Assembly (NCBI RefSeq): GCF_007680845.1
Contig: NZ_VEIY01000006.1
Span: 202,819 to 266,818 of the forward strand
Origin: Curtobacterium pusillum
Lineage (GTDB): Bacteria > Actinomycetota > Actinomycetes > Actinomycetales > Microbacteriaceae
Length of the DNA stretch: 64,000 nt
Direction of reading: 5' to 3'
Part shown: positions 35,773-43,913 of the stretch, piece by piece
How the letters are laid out: every line of letters starts with the position of its first letter
How positions within the stretch are numbered: position 1 is the stretch's first letter
Program-made: the position numbers and the translations under genes
The notes under the pieces: model-generated
Told to the model about the DNA's origin: nothing
What the model saw: only the letters and a program-made list of their open reading frames with translations
Database searches by the model: none

Positions 35773-37177
35773 TCCCGCACGCCCGGGTGACCCCGCGCGG
35801 CCGGGTGGTCGCCCGGGCCGGCGACGCTTCCGGTCGGTGCGCGCCCGGACGACGCTCGGTGCGGTCGCCGTCGTGCTCGCGGCGCTCCTGGTCGGGGCCG
35901 CCGCGTTCGTCGTGGTCCTGCGCCTCGTGCTCCTCGACGGCGTGCGCACCGCCGCGGAGGCCGGGCTCGAGCAAGCATCCGCTCGTGTGGAGACGGACGG
36001 TGCTGGGGCGGGCAGCGGGTACGAGGACGTCCTCGTGCAGGTCGTCGGCGACGACGGTTCGGTGCTCGCGCACGGTGACGACGCCGATCCGCCGGCGCTC
36101 CCCACCACCGACGAGTCACGCTGGACGCACGACGGCGACGAGTGGCTCCTCGTCGCGGACGACGTGGACCTGCCCGGTGGGGGCGACGCGACGCTCGTCT
36201 ACGGAGTGTCCCTCGAGCAGACGGACACCGCCGTCGGTGCCGCGGTGGGGTTGCTCGCCGTCGGGGTCCCCGTGCTGGTCCTGGTGATGGGCCTCGTGAC
36301 CTGGGCCGTCACCGGTCGGTCGCTGCGCCCCGTCGAACGGATGCGGGGCGAGGTCGAAGCGATCCGAGCCGCCCGCCCGGACGCGCGTGTGGTGGTGCCC
36401 GATTCCGGTGACGAGATCGCCCGGTTGGCGGACACGATGAACGGCATGCTCGACCGGCTCGACCGCGCCGCGGCGGGACAGCGGCGGTTCGTGTCCGACG
36501 CCTCGCACGAGTTGCGGTCGCCGATCGCCACCATCCGGCAGCACGCCGAGGTCGCCGCCGCGCACCCGGAGCGCACGGACGTGACCGGGTTCGCCGAGGT
36601 GGTGCGCTCGGAGGCGCTCCGGCTGCAGGACCTCGTGACCGCACTGCTGGAACTCTCGCGCCTCGACGAGGGCGGTGTCGGGCAGCGGCGGCCGGTGGAC
36701 CTCGACGACCTGGCGTTCGCGGCGGTCGCACGGGCACGGGCACGGGCGCGGGCGCGGGCCGGGGCGGACGCTCCCGGACAGGTCCCCGGACCGGACCCGG
36801 TGCACGTCGACGCGTCCGCGGTCGGGGCGGCGCGGGTCGTCGGGAACGAGCGGGTGCTCACCGGGGTCGTGCAGAACCTCGTCGACAACGCCGTCCGGCA
36901 CGCCCGCTCACGGGTGGCCGTGGCGCTCGCCGAGGACGGCGTGCTCGCTGTCCTCACCGTGGACGACGACGGTGCTGGTGTCCCGGTCGCCGAGCGCGAC
37001 CGCGTGTTCGACCGGTTCGTGCGACTCGACGAGGCCCGGAGTCGGGACGCCGGCGGGGCGGGGCTCGGCCTCGCCATCGTGCAGGAGGCCGTCCGCGCGC
37101 ACGGGGGAACGGTGGCCGTGACGGATTCGCCGCTGGGCGGGGCCCGGTTCGTCGTCCGCATCGCGCTCGGTGGGTGA
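35765..37177 (+). CDS. Sensor histidine kinase, partner of the upstream response regulator
   Basis: 470 residues from GTG 35765. Helix 1 lies at about 30-55, a short extracytoplasmic sensor region of about 100 residues follows, and helix 2 is at about 160-185. HAMP follows (RSLRPVERMRGEVEAI). The phospho-acceptor is His248 in SDASHELRSP. ATPase motifs are NLVDNAVRHA, DDGAGVP and GGAGLGLAIV. An Arg/Ala repeat (RARARARARA at about 325) is encoded by a CGGGCACGGGCA-type tandem repeat. It probably senses an envelope or metal signal together with the PepSY lipoprotein encoded next. Confidence 0.93.
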   Translation: MGDPARPGDPARPGGRPGRRRFRSVRARTTLGAVAVVLAALLVGAAAFVVVLRLVLLDGVRTAAEAGLEQASARVETDGAGAGSGYEDVLVQVVGDDGSVLAHGDDADPPALPTTDESRWTHDGDEWLLVADDVDLPGGGDATLVYGVSLEQTDTAVGAAVGLLAVGVPVLVLVMGLVTWAVTGRSLRPVERMRGEVEAIRAARPDARVVVPDSGDEIARLADTMNGMLDRLDRAAAGQRRFVSDASHELRSPIATIRQHAEVAAAHPERTDVTGFAEVVRSEALRLQDLVTALLELSRLDEGGVGQRRPVDLDDLAFAAVARARARARARAGADAPGQVPGPDPVHVDASAVGAARVVGNERVLTGVVQNLVDNAVRHARSRVAVALAEDGVLAVLTVDDDGAGVPVAERDRVFDRFVRLDEARSRDAGGAGLGLAIVQEAVRAHGGTVAVTDSPLGGARFVVRIALGG

Positions 37178-37184
37178 ACAGGTC

Positions 37185-37219
37185 GCTTCAGGCCTGCTTC
37201 AGCACCTCCTCGCCACGCT
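37185..37219 (+). promoter_or_regulatory. GCTTCAG direct repeat and -10 box of the PepSY lipoprotein gene
   Basis: GCTTCAG at 37185-37191 and 37196-37202 with the same GCC spacer as the copy at 35055. CACGCT (37214-37219) ends 6 nt before ATG 37226. The architecture repeats that of the response-regulator promoter, so both are likely controlled by that regulator. Confidence 0.62.
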
Positions 37220-37225
37220 TGCCGC

Positions 37226-37858
37226 ATGAACGCATCCCGCACCCCCTCCGCCCGCTCCTCCTCCCGTACCATCCGTCTCGGCGGGCTGGCCGCACTGCCG
37301 CTCGTCGCGGCGCTCGCACTCACCGGCTGCTCGGCCGCGCAGTCCGGGACCACCGGTGGGCGGTCTGCTGGGTCGACGTCGCCCGGCGCCGCCGCGGGCA
37401 CCGCCACCGCTGCCGCCGCGTCGAACGACACCCTGCGCGCCGCGGTCGCCACGGCGCGGGAGTCCGTCGGCTCGGGCACGGTCGTGTCCGTCGAGCAGGA
37501 GCAGAACGGCTCGACGTACGAGGTCCTCGTGGTCACGGACGACGGTGCCGAGCACGAGGTGCACACCGACGCCGCGGGGACCTCGGTCGCCGGCACGCCG
37601 CGCACCGAGACCGCCGACGCCGACGACCGTGCCGAGCACGAGCGGTTCGTCGCCGCGGCCGACCTCGACGTCCGCGAGGCCGCCGACCGCTTCGAGGACC
37701 TGCACGCCGGCACGATCACGGAGCTCGGGCTCGACGACCACCTCGGCACCGTCGTCTGGGAGGGTGACGTGCGGGACGGCTCGGGCACGAAGCACAGCGT
37801 GCGTCTCGACGCCGGCTCCGGCGACGTCGTCACCGACCGCGTCGACACGGACGACTGA
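37226..37858 (+). CDS. PepSY-domain lipoprotein
   Basis: 210 residues. A lipoprotein signal peptide with lipobox LTGC at about residues 33-36 anchors the protein on the outer face. After a Gly/Ser/Ala/Thr-rich spacer, two PepSY-like repeats follow: TVVSVEQEQNGSTYEVLVVT with VTDDGAEHEVHTD, and TITELGLDDHLGTVVWEGDV ending in DAGSGDVVTDR. PepSY proteins often modulate a histidine kinase or protease. It follows its own kinase gene and carries the regulator's putative operator. Confidence 0.85.
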   Translation: MNASRTPSARSSSRTIRLGGLAALPLVAALALTGCSAAQSGTTGGRSAGSTSPGAAAGTATAAAASNDTLRAAVATARESVGSGTVVSVEQEQNGSTYEVLVVTDDGAEHEVHTDAAGTSVAGTPRTETADADDRAEHERFVAAADLDVREAADRFEDLHAGTITELGLDDHLGTVVWEGDVRDGSGTKHSVRLDAGSGDVVTDRVDTDD

Positions 37859-37946
37859 GCACCGGCGCCCGTGCCCGTGCCCGTGACGGTGGTCGGCGGT
37901 AGACCGGTGTCACCCGGCGGACGGGCCGGCTGACCAGGGAGGCACC

Positions 37947-38783
37947 ATGACCGACCAGACCCCGCGCACGTACCCGGAGGGCGTCCCGAGCTGGATCGAA
38001 GCCCGACACCCCGACCCCGACGCCGCACAGGAGTTCTACCGCGGCCTGTTCGGGTGGGCGTTCGAGGAGCGGGTGCCACCCGGAGCGCCGGGCTCGTACC
38101 GCATCGCGAGCATCGACGGGCGCGACGTCGGGGCGATCGCGTCGAGCGAGGACCCCGCGGCGTGGACGACGTACATCGCGGTCGACGACGCGGTCGCGGC
38201 AGCGGAACGGATCGTCGGCCTCGGCGGCACCGCTGGCCCGCCGGAGGACGCCGGCCCAGGGGGAGCAGCCGGCCGGAGCGTCGACTGCGTCGATCCCCGC
38301 GGCGCCGCGTTCGGGCTCTGGCAGGCACGCGCGCGGCTCGGCGCGCAGCACATCAACGCTCCCGGCGGCTGGGTCTTCAGCGACCTGCGCTCCACCGCGC
38401 CGGAGCAGGCGTTCGGGTTCTACGAGCAGCTCTTCGGCTGGCAGGTGTCCGGCATGCAGGAGGGGCCGAGCGCGATGGTCCGGCTCCCCGGGTACGGCGA
38501 CCACCTGGCGGCCACCTCCGACCCGGACATCCGGGAACGGCAGGTGGGCGCACCGGAGGGCTTCGCCGACGTCATCGGGGCCCTCGCCCGCATCGACGCC
38601 GGTCCGGACGACTGGCACGTGTCGTTCAGCGTGGCCGACCGGGACGACGCCGCGGCGCTCGCCGAGCGGCTCGGGGGCCGGGTGCTCGGGACGTGGCAGG
38701 GCTACTGGACGCGTGCGGCCGAGCTCCAGGACCCGCAGGGCGCGACGTTCCGGGTCACGCAGTTCGCGCCGGACGCCGGCTGA
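37947..38783 (+). CDS. VOC-family protein with two glyoxalase-like domains
   Basis: 278 residues. Two vicinal-oxygen-chelate modules: the first begins VPSWIEARHPDPDAAQEFYRGLFGW and the second begins GWVFSDLRSTAPEQAFGFYEQLFGW. This is the usual layout for glyoxalase/bleomycin-resistance-type proteins of unassigned substrate. GGGAGG precedes the ATG. It overlaps the 3' end of the convergent TetR gene by 29 bp. Substrate unknown. Confidence 0.88.
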   Translation: MTDQTPRTYPEGVPSWIEARHPDPDAAQEFYRGLFGWAFEERVPPGAPGSYRIASIDGRDVGAIASSEDPAAWTTYIAVDDAVAAAERIVGLGGTAGPPEDAGPGGAAGRSVDCVDPRGAAFGLWQARARLGAQHINAPGGWVFSDLRSTAPEQAFGFYEQLFGWQVSGMQEGPSAMVRLPGYGDHLAATSDPDIRERQVGAPEGFADVIGALARIDAGPDDWHVSFSVADRDDAAALAERLGGRVLGTWQGYWTRAAELQDPQGATFRVTQFAPDAG

Positions 38784-39351
38784 GCCCGGCGAGCAGGATG
38801 TCCAGGAGCCGTCCGGTCTGCTCGGCGTCCCTGGTGTCCCGGGTCGACAGCAGGATGCCGATGAGCGCCGCGGTGACGTCGTCGGCGAGGAGGTCGTCGC
38901 GGAGCGACCCGTCGGCCGCGCCGGCGTCGAGGAACCGCTGCACCGCGGCGTTCACGCGGTCCCTCGTGCCCGCCGCCTCGGCCGCGCCGCGGAGGGCCCC
39001 GACCCGGACGGTCTCGGCGAGGCCGCGTTTCGTCGCGACGAACTCCGCGTAGCGCCCGGTGAAGGCGCGGAGGGCAGCGGCACCGGTGGCCGACGAACTG
39101 AGCAGGGCGTCGACCACGTCCAGGGCTGCGTCGAGTTCGGCGCGGTACACGGCCGCGATGAGGTCCTCGCGCGACGGGAACGCGCGGTAGAGCGTCCCGA
39201 TCCCGACCCCGGCGGCGCGGGCGATGCCCTCGAGCGAGGTGTCCTCGCCGTCGGTGGTGAACGCGTCGCGCGCGGCGTCGACCAGCAGCTCGCGGTTGCG
39301 GACGGCGTCGGCGCGCGGGCGTCGGCGCGCCGATGTCGGTTCGCTGGACAA
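38755..39351 (-). CDS. TetR-family regulator, divergent from the aldo/keto reductase
   Basis: 198 residues, starting TTG 39351 (no ATG or GTG fits better). The HTH region is SLEGIARAAGVGIGTLYRAF, and the C-terminal domain has the pattern of TetR proteins with small ligands. The gene lies head-to-head with the aldo/keto reductase. Its ribosome-binding GGAGG is part of one operator palindrome (39355-39366), which would couple autoregulation to translation initiation. It overlaps the convergent VOC gene by 29 bp. Confidence 0.87.
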   Translation of the reverse strand: MSSEPTSARRRPRADAVRNRELLVDAARDAFTTDGEDTSLEGIARAAGVGIGTLYRAFPSREDLIAAVYRAELDAALDVVDALLSSSATGAAALRAFTGRYAEFVATKRGLAETVRVGALRGAAEAAGTRDRVNAAVQRFLDAGAADGSLRDDLLADDVTAALIGILLSTRDTRDAEQTGRLLDILLAGLSRRPARTA

Positions 39352-39354
39352 AGT

Positions 39355-39400
39355 GGAGGTACCTCCGGTTATGCTCGGTCAAGCGGAGGTTCCTCCGCTT
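39355..39400. promoter_or_regulatory. Two palindromic operators around the aldo/keto reductase promoter
   Basis: Operator 1 is GGAGGTACCTCC at 39355-39366. Operator 2 is AAGCGGAGG-TT-CCTCCGCTT at 39381-39400, a near-perfect 20-bp palindrome. The -10 box TATGCT (39370-39375) for the rightward gene lies between them, with TGGACA at 39345-39350 as -35. Repression by the divergent TetR protein is the obvious reading. Confidence 0.7.
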
Positions 39401-39422
39401 CGACGAGACTACCGGAGACGAC

Positions 39423-40349
39423 ATGCAGGAGAACGGCAACCAGCGCCCAGGCGGCGCGTACGACCTCGGCGGGCGGACCGTCGCACGGATCGGGTACGGC
39501 GCGATGGCACTCGAACGGTTCGCCGACGACCGGGAACGCGGTGTCGCGCTGTTGCACCGCGCACGGGAACTCGGGGTCGACCACCTCGACACGGCCGACT
39601 TCTACGGGGACGGCGTCGCCAACGACGTGATCCGCCGAGCGTTCGGCGCCTCGGACGAGGTCGTCGTGGTGAGCAAGGTCGGTGCGGTGCGCGTCGACGC
39701 TCCGGTGCCGCTCGCCCTCGCGCAGCGACCCGAGCAGCTCCGCGAGCAGGTGCACGCGAACCTGCGGAGCCTCGGGCGTAACCGCATCGACGTGGTGAAC
39801 CTCCGCCGTGCGGACACCGGCCCCGGCCTCATCGCGGCGGGGGAGCAGCTCGTGGACCTCGACGACCAGCTCGCCGAGATGACCGCGATGCGGGACGAGG
39901 GACTCATCGGCGGCATCGGACTGAGCGCCGTGTCCGCCGAGGTGCTCGAGCGCGGGCTCGCGGCCGGGATCGTCTGCGTCCAGAACGCGTACTCGCTCGT
40001 CGCACGGGAGCACGAGGCGCTCCTCGACCTCTGCGTCCGGCACGACGTCGCCTGGGTGCCGTACTTCCCGCTCGGCGGTGCGTTCCCCGGCCTGCCGAAG
40101 GTCGTCGACGAACCGGTCGCGGTCCGGATCGCGTCCGAGCTCCGGACCACGCCCGCGCAGCTGGGGCTCGCGTGGCTGCTCGGGCACGCTCCGGACGTGC
40201 TGCTCATCCCCGGGACCGCGAGCGTCGACCACCTCGCCGAGAACGTGGCGGTCGGCGACGTCGTGCTCACCGCCGAGCAGACGGCTGCGCTCGACGGGGT
40301 GTGGGAACGCCGGATCGCCGACGGGACGGCGAACCCGACCTGGCCGTAG
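39423..40349 (+). CDS. Aldo/keto reductase, pyridoxal-reductase (PdxI)-like
   Basis: 308 residues from ATG 39423. The TIM-barrel enzyme has LDTADFYGDG with the catalytic Asp/Tyr, VVVSKVG with the Lys, and LLIPGTASVDHLAENVAV near the C-terminus. The usual catalytic His segment reads DVVNLRRAD, with no His, as in E. coli PdxI (YdbC), to which the whole chain is recognisably similar: VCVQNAYS and VPYFPLGG match too. It would reduce pyridoxal with NADPH or a related aldehyde. Controlled by the divergent TetR. Confidence 0.8.
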   Translation: MQENGNQRPGGAYDLGGRTVARIGYGAMALERFADDRERGVALLHRARELGVDHLDTADFYGDGVANDVIRRAFGASDEVVVVSKVGAVRVDAPVPLALAQRPEQLREQVHANLRSLGRNRIDVVNLRRADTGPGLIAAGEQLVDLDDQLAEMTAMRDEGLIGGIGLSAVSAEVLERGLAAGIVCVQNAYSLVAREHEALLDLCVRHDVAWVPYFPLGGAFPGLPKVVDEPVAVRIASELRTTPAQLGLAWLLGHAPDVLLIPGTASVDHLAENVAVGDVVLTAEQTAALDGVWERRIADGTANPTWP

Positions 40350-40360
40350 CGGCCGCGCCC

Positions 40361-40666
40361 TCAGGACTCGGAGGGCAGCGGGGCGCCGAGGGCGCGGTGG
40401 AGCGCGAGGTCCGTGATCCGCTCGTCGGACGTGTCGAGGAGCACACGGTAGGTGTCGTCGGCGGTGACGAACTCGACGCAGATCGCGTCGAAGTCGCACG
40501 GCTCGATGCGCCAGCCCCGCACGGCATCCATCGGCACCGGGGTCAGCGCGTCCCTCTCGAAGCTCGTCTCCGCGACCACGCGGTCCCCGAAGACCCGGAC
40601 CCGGCCGAACGCACCGCGCCAGGTGAGCTGCAGGTCGAGCGTGGGGGAGACAGTGGGGTCCGGCAC
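40361..40666 (-). CDS. Small conserved-looking hypothetical protein
   Basis: 101 residues from GTG 40666. A TACGAT box (plus 40673-40678) 6 nt upstream indicates a leaderless mRNA, which supports a real gene. The sequence is hydrophilic with alternating beta-strand-like segments (TWRGAFGRVRVFGDRVV, CVEFVTADDTYRVLLDTS). No signal peptide or membrane segment. Family not recognised. It converges with the aldo/keto reductase gene over an 11-nt gap. Confidence 0.6.
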   Translation of the reverse strand: MPDPTVSPTLDLQLTWRGAFGRVRVFGDRVVAETSFERDALTPVPMDAVRGWRIEPCDFDAICVEFVTADDTYRVLLDTSDERITDLALHRALGAPLPSES

Positions 40667-40672
40667 CCGCTG

Positions 40673-40678
40673 ATCGTA
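40673..40678 (-). promoter_or_regulatory. -10 element of the small hypothetical gene (leaderless)
   Basis: TACGAT on the minus strand, ending 6 nt before GTG 40666. Confidence 0.4.
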
Positions 40679-40757
40679 CCGACGGAGGGCGGATCCGCCA
40701 GGCGGCGAGGCGGACGGTGGTTCGTTCTGCGGACAGGACGGACCACCGTCGGGCGCG

Positions 40758-42305
40758 TCAGGCCTGGTCGTCGCCGTCCGTCTCCGGCGCCCGACGGACC
40801 TGGTTCGCCGGGTCCCGTCCGGTCACCGGGTACGGACCGGTGACGCCGGACCGGAGCGATGCGATGCGGAGGATCCGGTCGCGCTGGAGGAACCAGCCGA
40901 CGACGAGCAGGGGGATGACGATGACGAGCGACGCGATCGTGTAGGTGCCGATCGGGTAGTCGATCGCCATCAGCACGATGACGGTGGCGAGGAAGGCCAG
41001 CGTCAACCACGACGTGAACGGCGCTCCGGGGAGCTTGAACGACGGCTCCTTCGCCAGCCCCTGCTTCGCCCACTGCCGGAGTCGCATCTGGCAGAGGATG
41101 ATCGTGCCCCACGCGGTGATGATGCCGAGGCTGGCGATGTTCAGTGCGATCTCGAACGCCTGCGCCGGGACGAACAGGTTGAGGAAGACCCCGACCAGCG
41201 TGAACGCCGACGTGAGCAGGATCCCGGCGAACGGCACCCCGCCCTTGGACATCTTCGTGGTCCACTTCGGCGCCGAGCCGTTCATGCCCATCGAGTGCAG
41301 CGCGCGGCCGGTCGAGTAGAGGCCGGCGTTGAGCGACGACAGCGCCGCGGTCAGCACCACGAAGTTCATGACCGAACCGACCACCTGCCCGACCTGCGGG
41401 TTCCCGATCGACGAGAAGAAGGTGACGAACGGGCTGACGCCGTCCTTGTAGGACGTGTAGGGCAGCAGGAGCGACAGCAGGACGACCGATCCGACGTAGA
41501 AGACCGCGATGCGGAAGACGACGGAGTTGATCGCGCGGGGGATGACCTTCTCGGTGTCCTGGGTCTCACCCGAGGCGGTCCCGACGAGCTCGATGGCGGC
41601 GTAGGCGAACACCACGCCCTGCACGACGAGCACCGCGGGCAGCAGACCCGTCGGCAGCAGCCCGCCGTGGTCCGCCCAGATCGAGAAGCCGGTCCGGACG
41701 GTCTCCCCGCCGGTCTCCACCGGGAACGCGAACACGAGCCAGATGAGCGCGACGACGAGGAACGCGACGAGCGCTGCGACCTTGATGATCGCGAACCAGA
41801 ACTCGAGCTCGCCGAAGACCTTCACCGCGACGAGGTTGGCGGCGAGCACGACGAGGAGTGCGGCCAGCGCCAGCGCCCACTGGGGCACGGCTCGCGGACC
41901 GGCCCAGTAGTGCAGGTAGAGCGCCACCGCGGTCGTGTCGACGATCGACGTCATCGCCCAGTTGAGGAAGTACATCCAGCCCGCGGCGTAGGCGAACTTC
42001 TCGCCGTAGAACTCGCGGGCGTACGAGATGAACGACCCCGACGACGGGCGGTGCAGCACGAGCTCGCCGAGCGCGCGGAGGATGAAGAAGGCGAACACGC
42101 CGGCGATCAGGTAGACCACGGCGAGGGCTGGACCGGCGGTGTGCAGGCGACCACCCGCTCCGAGGAAGAGCCCCGTGCCGATCGCCCCGCCGATGGCGAT
42201 CATCTGCAGTTGCCGGGGCTTCAGCCCGTGCTGGTAGCCCTCCTGCTCGTGCGAGAAGTCGTTCGCGGGCGCGCGGTCCACCCCGGTGTCGTTCTGCGCT
42301 GTCAT
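40758..42305 (-). CDS. ansP: Amino acid permease, AnsP/L-asparagine permease-like
   Basis: 515 residues from ATG 42305. Twelve-helix AAT/APC-family transporter. The first helix motif [16 protein letters not shown], the [19 protein letters not shown] segment, and [16 protein letters not shown] resemble AnsP of enterobacteria throughout, as do the later GTASGETQD and [15 protein letters not shown] blocks. It imports an amino acid, most likely asparagine, with protons. The ATG follows a TAGCGT box (plus 42313-42318) by 7 nt, so an upstream GTG is not used. Substrate not provable by sequence. Confidence 0.82.
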   Translation of the reverse strand: MTAQNDTGVDRAPANDFSHEQEGYQHGLKPRQLQMIAIGGAIGTGLFLGAGGRLHTAGPALAVVYLIAGVFAFFILRALGELVLHRPSSGSFISYAREFYGEKFAYAAGWMYFLNWAMTSIVDTTAVALYLHYWAGPRAVPQWALALAALLVVLAANLVAVKVFGELEFWFAIIKVAALVAFLVVALIWLVFAFPVETGGETVRTGFSIWADHGGLLPTGLLPAVLVVQGVVFAYAAIELVGTASGETQDTEKVIPRAINSVVFRIAVFYVGSVVLLSLLLPYTSYKDGVSPFVTFFSSIGNPQVGQVVGSVMNFVVLTAALSSLNAGLYSTGRALHSMGMNGSAPKWTTKMSKGGVPFAGILLTSAFTLVGVFLNLFVPAQAFEIALNIASLGIITAWGTIILCQMRLRQWAKQGLAKEPSFKLPGAPFTSWLTLAFLATVIVLMAIDYPIGTYTIASLVIVIPLLVVGWFLQRDRILRIASLRSGVTGPYPVTGRDPANQVRRAPETDGDDQA

Positions 42306-42312
42306 GCGCGAC

Positions 42313-42318
42313 ACGCTA
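42313..42318 (-). promoter_or_regulatory. -10 element of the permease gene (leaderless)
   Basis: TAGCGT on the minus strand, 7 nt before ATG 42305. An alternative GTG at 42314 lies inside it. Confidence 0.45.
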
Positions 42319-42361
42319 CAGGTGTGGCGCGGCCGCGTCGCACACCCGGTTCGATGGGGGG

Positions 42362-43531
42362 ATGGACATCCTCCTCCGACTCCTCGTCGCCGTCGGGTTC
42401 GCCCTGCTCGTGACCGCCGTCGCCGCCCTCGTCCTGCACCTCGTCTTCCGGGCGCTCGCCCGACGCGAGCGGTGGGCGGCGGTCCTGTCCCGCCGCACCA
42501 AGCACCCGACCAGGACGATGCTGCTCGTCGCCCTGCTCTGGGCGGCGTTCGCCTCGAGCATCCCGGACCACGCCGACCAGTACCCGTGGCGCGACGAGGT
42601 GTCGCACACCTTCCTCATCGCGACCATCGGGGTCGGCACCTGGCTGGCCTGCGAGATCGCGATCTTCCTCGAGAGCCTCGGACTGCACCGCTACCGCGTC
42701 GACGTGCCGGACAACCGGGTCGCCCGGCGCATCCGCACCCAGGTGCTCGTGCTCCGCCGGCTCACCGTCGCGGTCCTCGTCATCATCGGGCTCGGTGCGA
42801 TCCTGCTCACGTTCCCCGGCGTGGAGGCTGCCGGTGCCAGCGTGCTCGCCTCCGCCGGGCTCATCTCGGTCATCGCGGGGCTCGCGGCGCAGTCGACGCT
42901 CGGCAACGTGTTCGCCGGCATGCAGCTCGCGTTCTCCGGGTCGATCCGCGTGGACGACGTCGTCGTGGTCGAGCAGCAGTGGGGCCGGATCGAGGAGATC
43001 ACCCTCACCTACGTCGTCGTGCACCTCTGGGACGACCGCAGGTTCGTGCTGCCGTCGACGTACTTCACCTCGACGCCGTTCGAGAACTGGACGCGCACGA
43101 ACAGCGAACTCCTCGGCGCGGTCGAGTTCGACCTCGACTGGCGGGTGCGCCCGAGCGACATGCGGGCCGAGCTCGAACGCGTCCTCGACCGCACGGAGCT
43201 GTGGGACCGTCGCGTGCAGGTCCTCCAGGTGACCGACGCCGTCCAGGGCTTCGTGCACATCCGGGTGCTCGTCACGGCACACGACGCCCCGTCGCTCTTC
43301 GACCTGCGCTGCTACGTCCGCGAGGAGCTCGTCGCGTGGATCCAGCGGACGCACCCGGACGCGCTGCCCGTGCAGCGCGTGCTCATGGTGGACGCCGCCG
43401 AGCCGGTGCCGACCCGGCGGGGCGCGTCGACGGCGTCGTCCTCGGCGCTGTTCTCGCCGGGGCAGGACGAGCGCGGTGCGCTCTTCACCGGACCGATCCA
43501 GACGTCCGACATCCCGCCGTCGGAACGCTGA
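42362..43531 (+). CDS. Mechanosensitive ion channel family protein (MscS-like)
   Basis: 389 residues. Helices at about 3-27, 50-68, 78-100 and 120-145 are followed by the MscS pore and beta domain: [26 protein letters not shown], then [21 protein letters not shown] and [26 protein letters not shown] cytoplasmic cage region follows and the tail is Ser/Thr-rich. It opens under membrane tension to release solutes. TTCGAT 6 nt before the ATG suggests a leaderless mRNA. Confidence 0.9.
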   Translation: MDILLRLLVAVGFALLVTAVAALVLHLVFRALARRERWAAVLSRRTKHPTRTMLLVALLWAAFASSIPDHADQYPWRDEVSHTFLIATIGVGTWLACEIAIFLESLGLHRYRVDVPDNRVARRIRTQVLVLRRLTVAVLVIIGLGAILLTFPGVEAAGASVLASAGLISVIAGLAAQSTLGNVFAGMQLAFSGSIRVDDVVVVEQQWGRIEEITLTYVVVHLWDDRRFVLPSTYFTSTPFENWTRTNSELLGAVEFDLDWRVRPSDMRAELERVLDRTELWDRRVQVLQVTDAVQGFVHIRVLVTAHDAPSLFDLRCYVREELVAWIQRTHPDALPVQRVLMVDAAEPVPTRRGASTASSSALFSPGQDERGALFTGPIQTSDIPPSER

Positions 43532-43548
43532 GTCCGACGCGACCGCGG

Positions 43549-43596
43549 GACGGACGGGAGGCGCGGTGCCAGCTGGCCCCGCGCCTCCCGTCCGTC
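43549..43596. terminator. Dispersed palindrome, family A (copy 5), between convergent genes
   Basis: GACGGACGGGAGGCGCGGTG, then CCAGCTGGCCCC, then GCGCCTCCCGTCCGTC. It lies between the MscS-like gene and the convergent small membrane-protein gene. The extended GACGGAC arms are shared with copy 4. Confidence 0.62.
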
Positions 43597-43627
43597 ACCC
43601 GGTCGCGACCACCGCCGCGAACGGGTC

Positions 43628-43819
43628 CTACGGCTGCCGCGCCTTGACGGACCGGTCGTCCTCGACGACCGTGCCGACCGCCACGATCGTCGTGGCGAGC
43701 CACGCCACCCACGTCAGTGCCAGGCGCCAGTCGCGCGGGCCCTGCCGGGTGGTCTGCACGACGCTGTAGCCGCTGATGATCGAACTCCACACCGCACCGC
43801 TGAACATGAACTTCCGCAC
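43628..43819 (-). CDS. Small two-helix membrane protein
   Basis: 63 residues from GTG 43819. AGGAGGAA directly upstream is a strong ribosome binding site, and TAGCGT (plus 43847-43852) a -10 box. Hydrophobic segments are at about 5-22 and 33-50 with a short charged loop (TTRQGPRDWR) and a charged C-terminus. No known family identified. The RBS makes it more credible than its length alone would. Confidence 0.6.
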   Translation of the reverse strand: MRKFMFSGAVWSSIISGYSVVQTTRQGPRDWRLALTWVAWLATTIVAVGTVVEDDRSVKARQP

Positions 43820-43846
43820 GGGTTCCTCCTGTCGCTAGTCCCGCCA

Positions 43847-43866
43847 ACGCTACCGGCCGCTACATT
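43847..43866. promoter_or_regulatory. Divergent -10 elements for the small membrane protein and the SLC13/ArsB-like gene
   Basis: Minus-strand TAGCGT at 43847-43852 serves the small gene and plus-strand TACATT at 43861-43866 the transporter. The sites are 8 bp apart. Confidence 0.35.
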
Positions 43867-43913
43867 GGAGCGCCGCCGGTCGCCCTGCCGGCGCACTCGT
43901 GGAGGAGTCGCCC

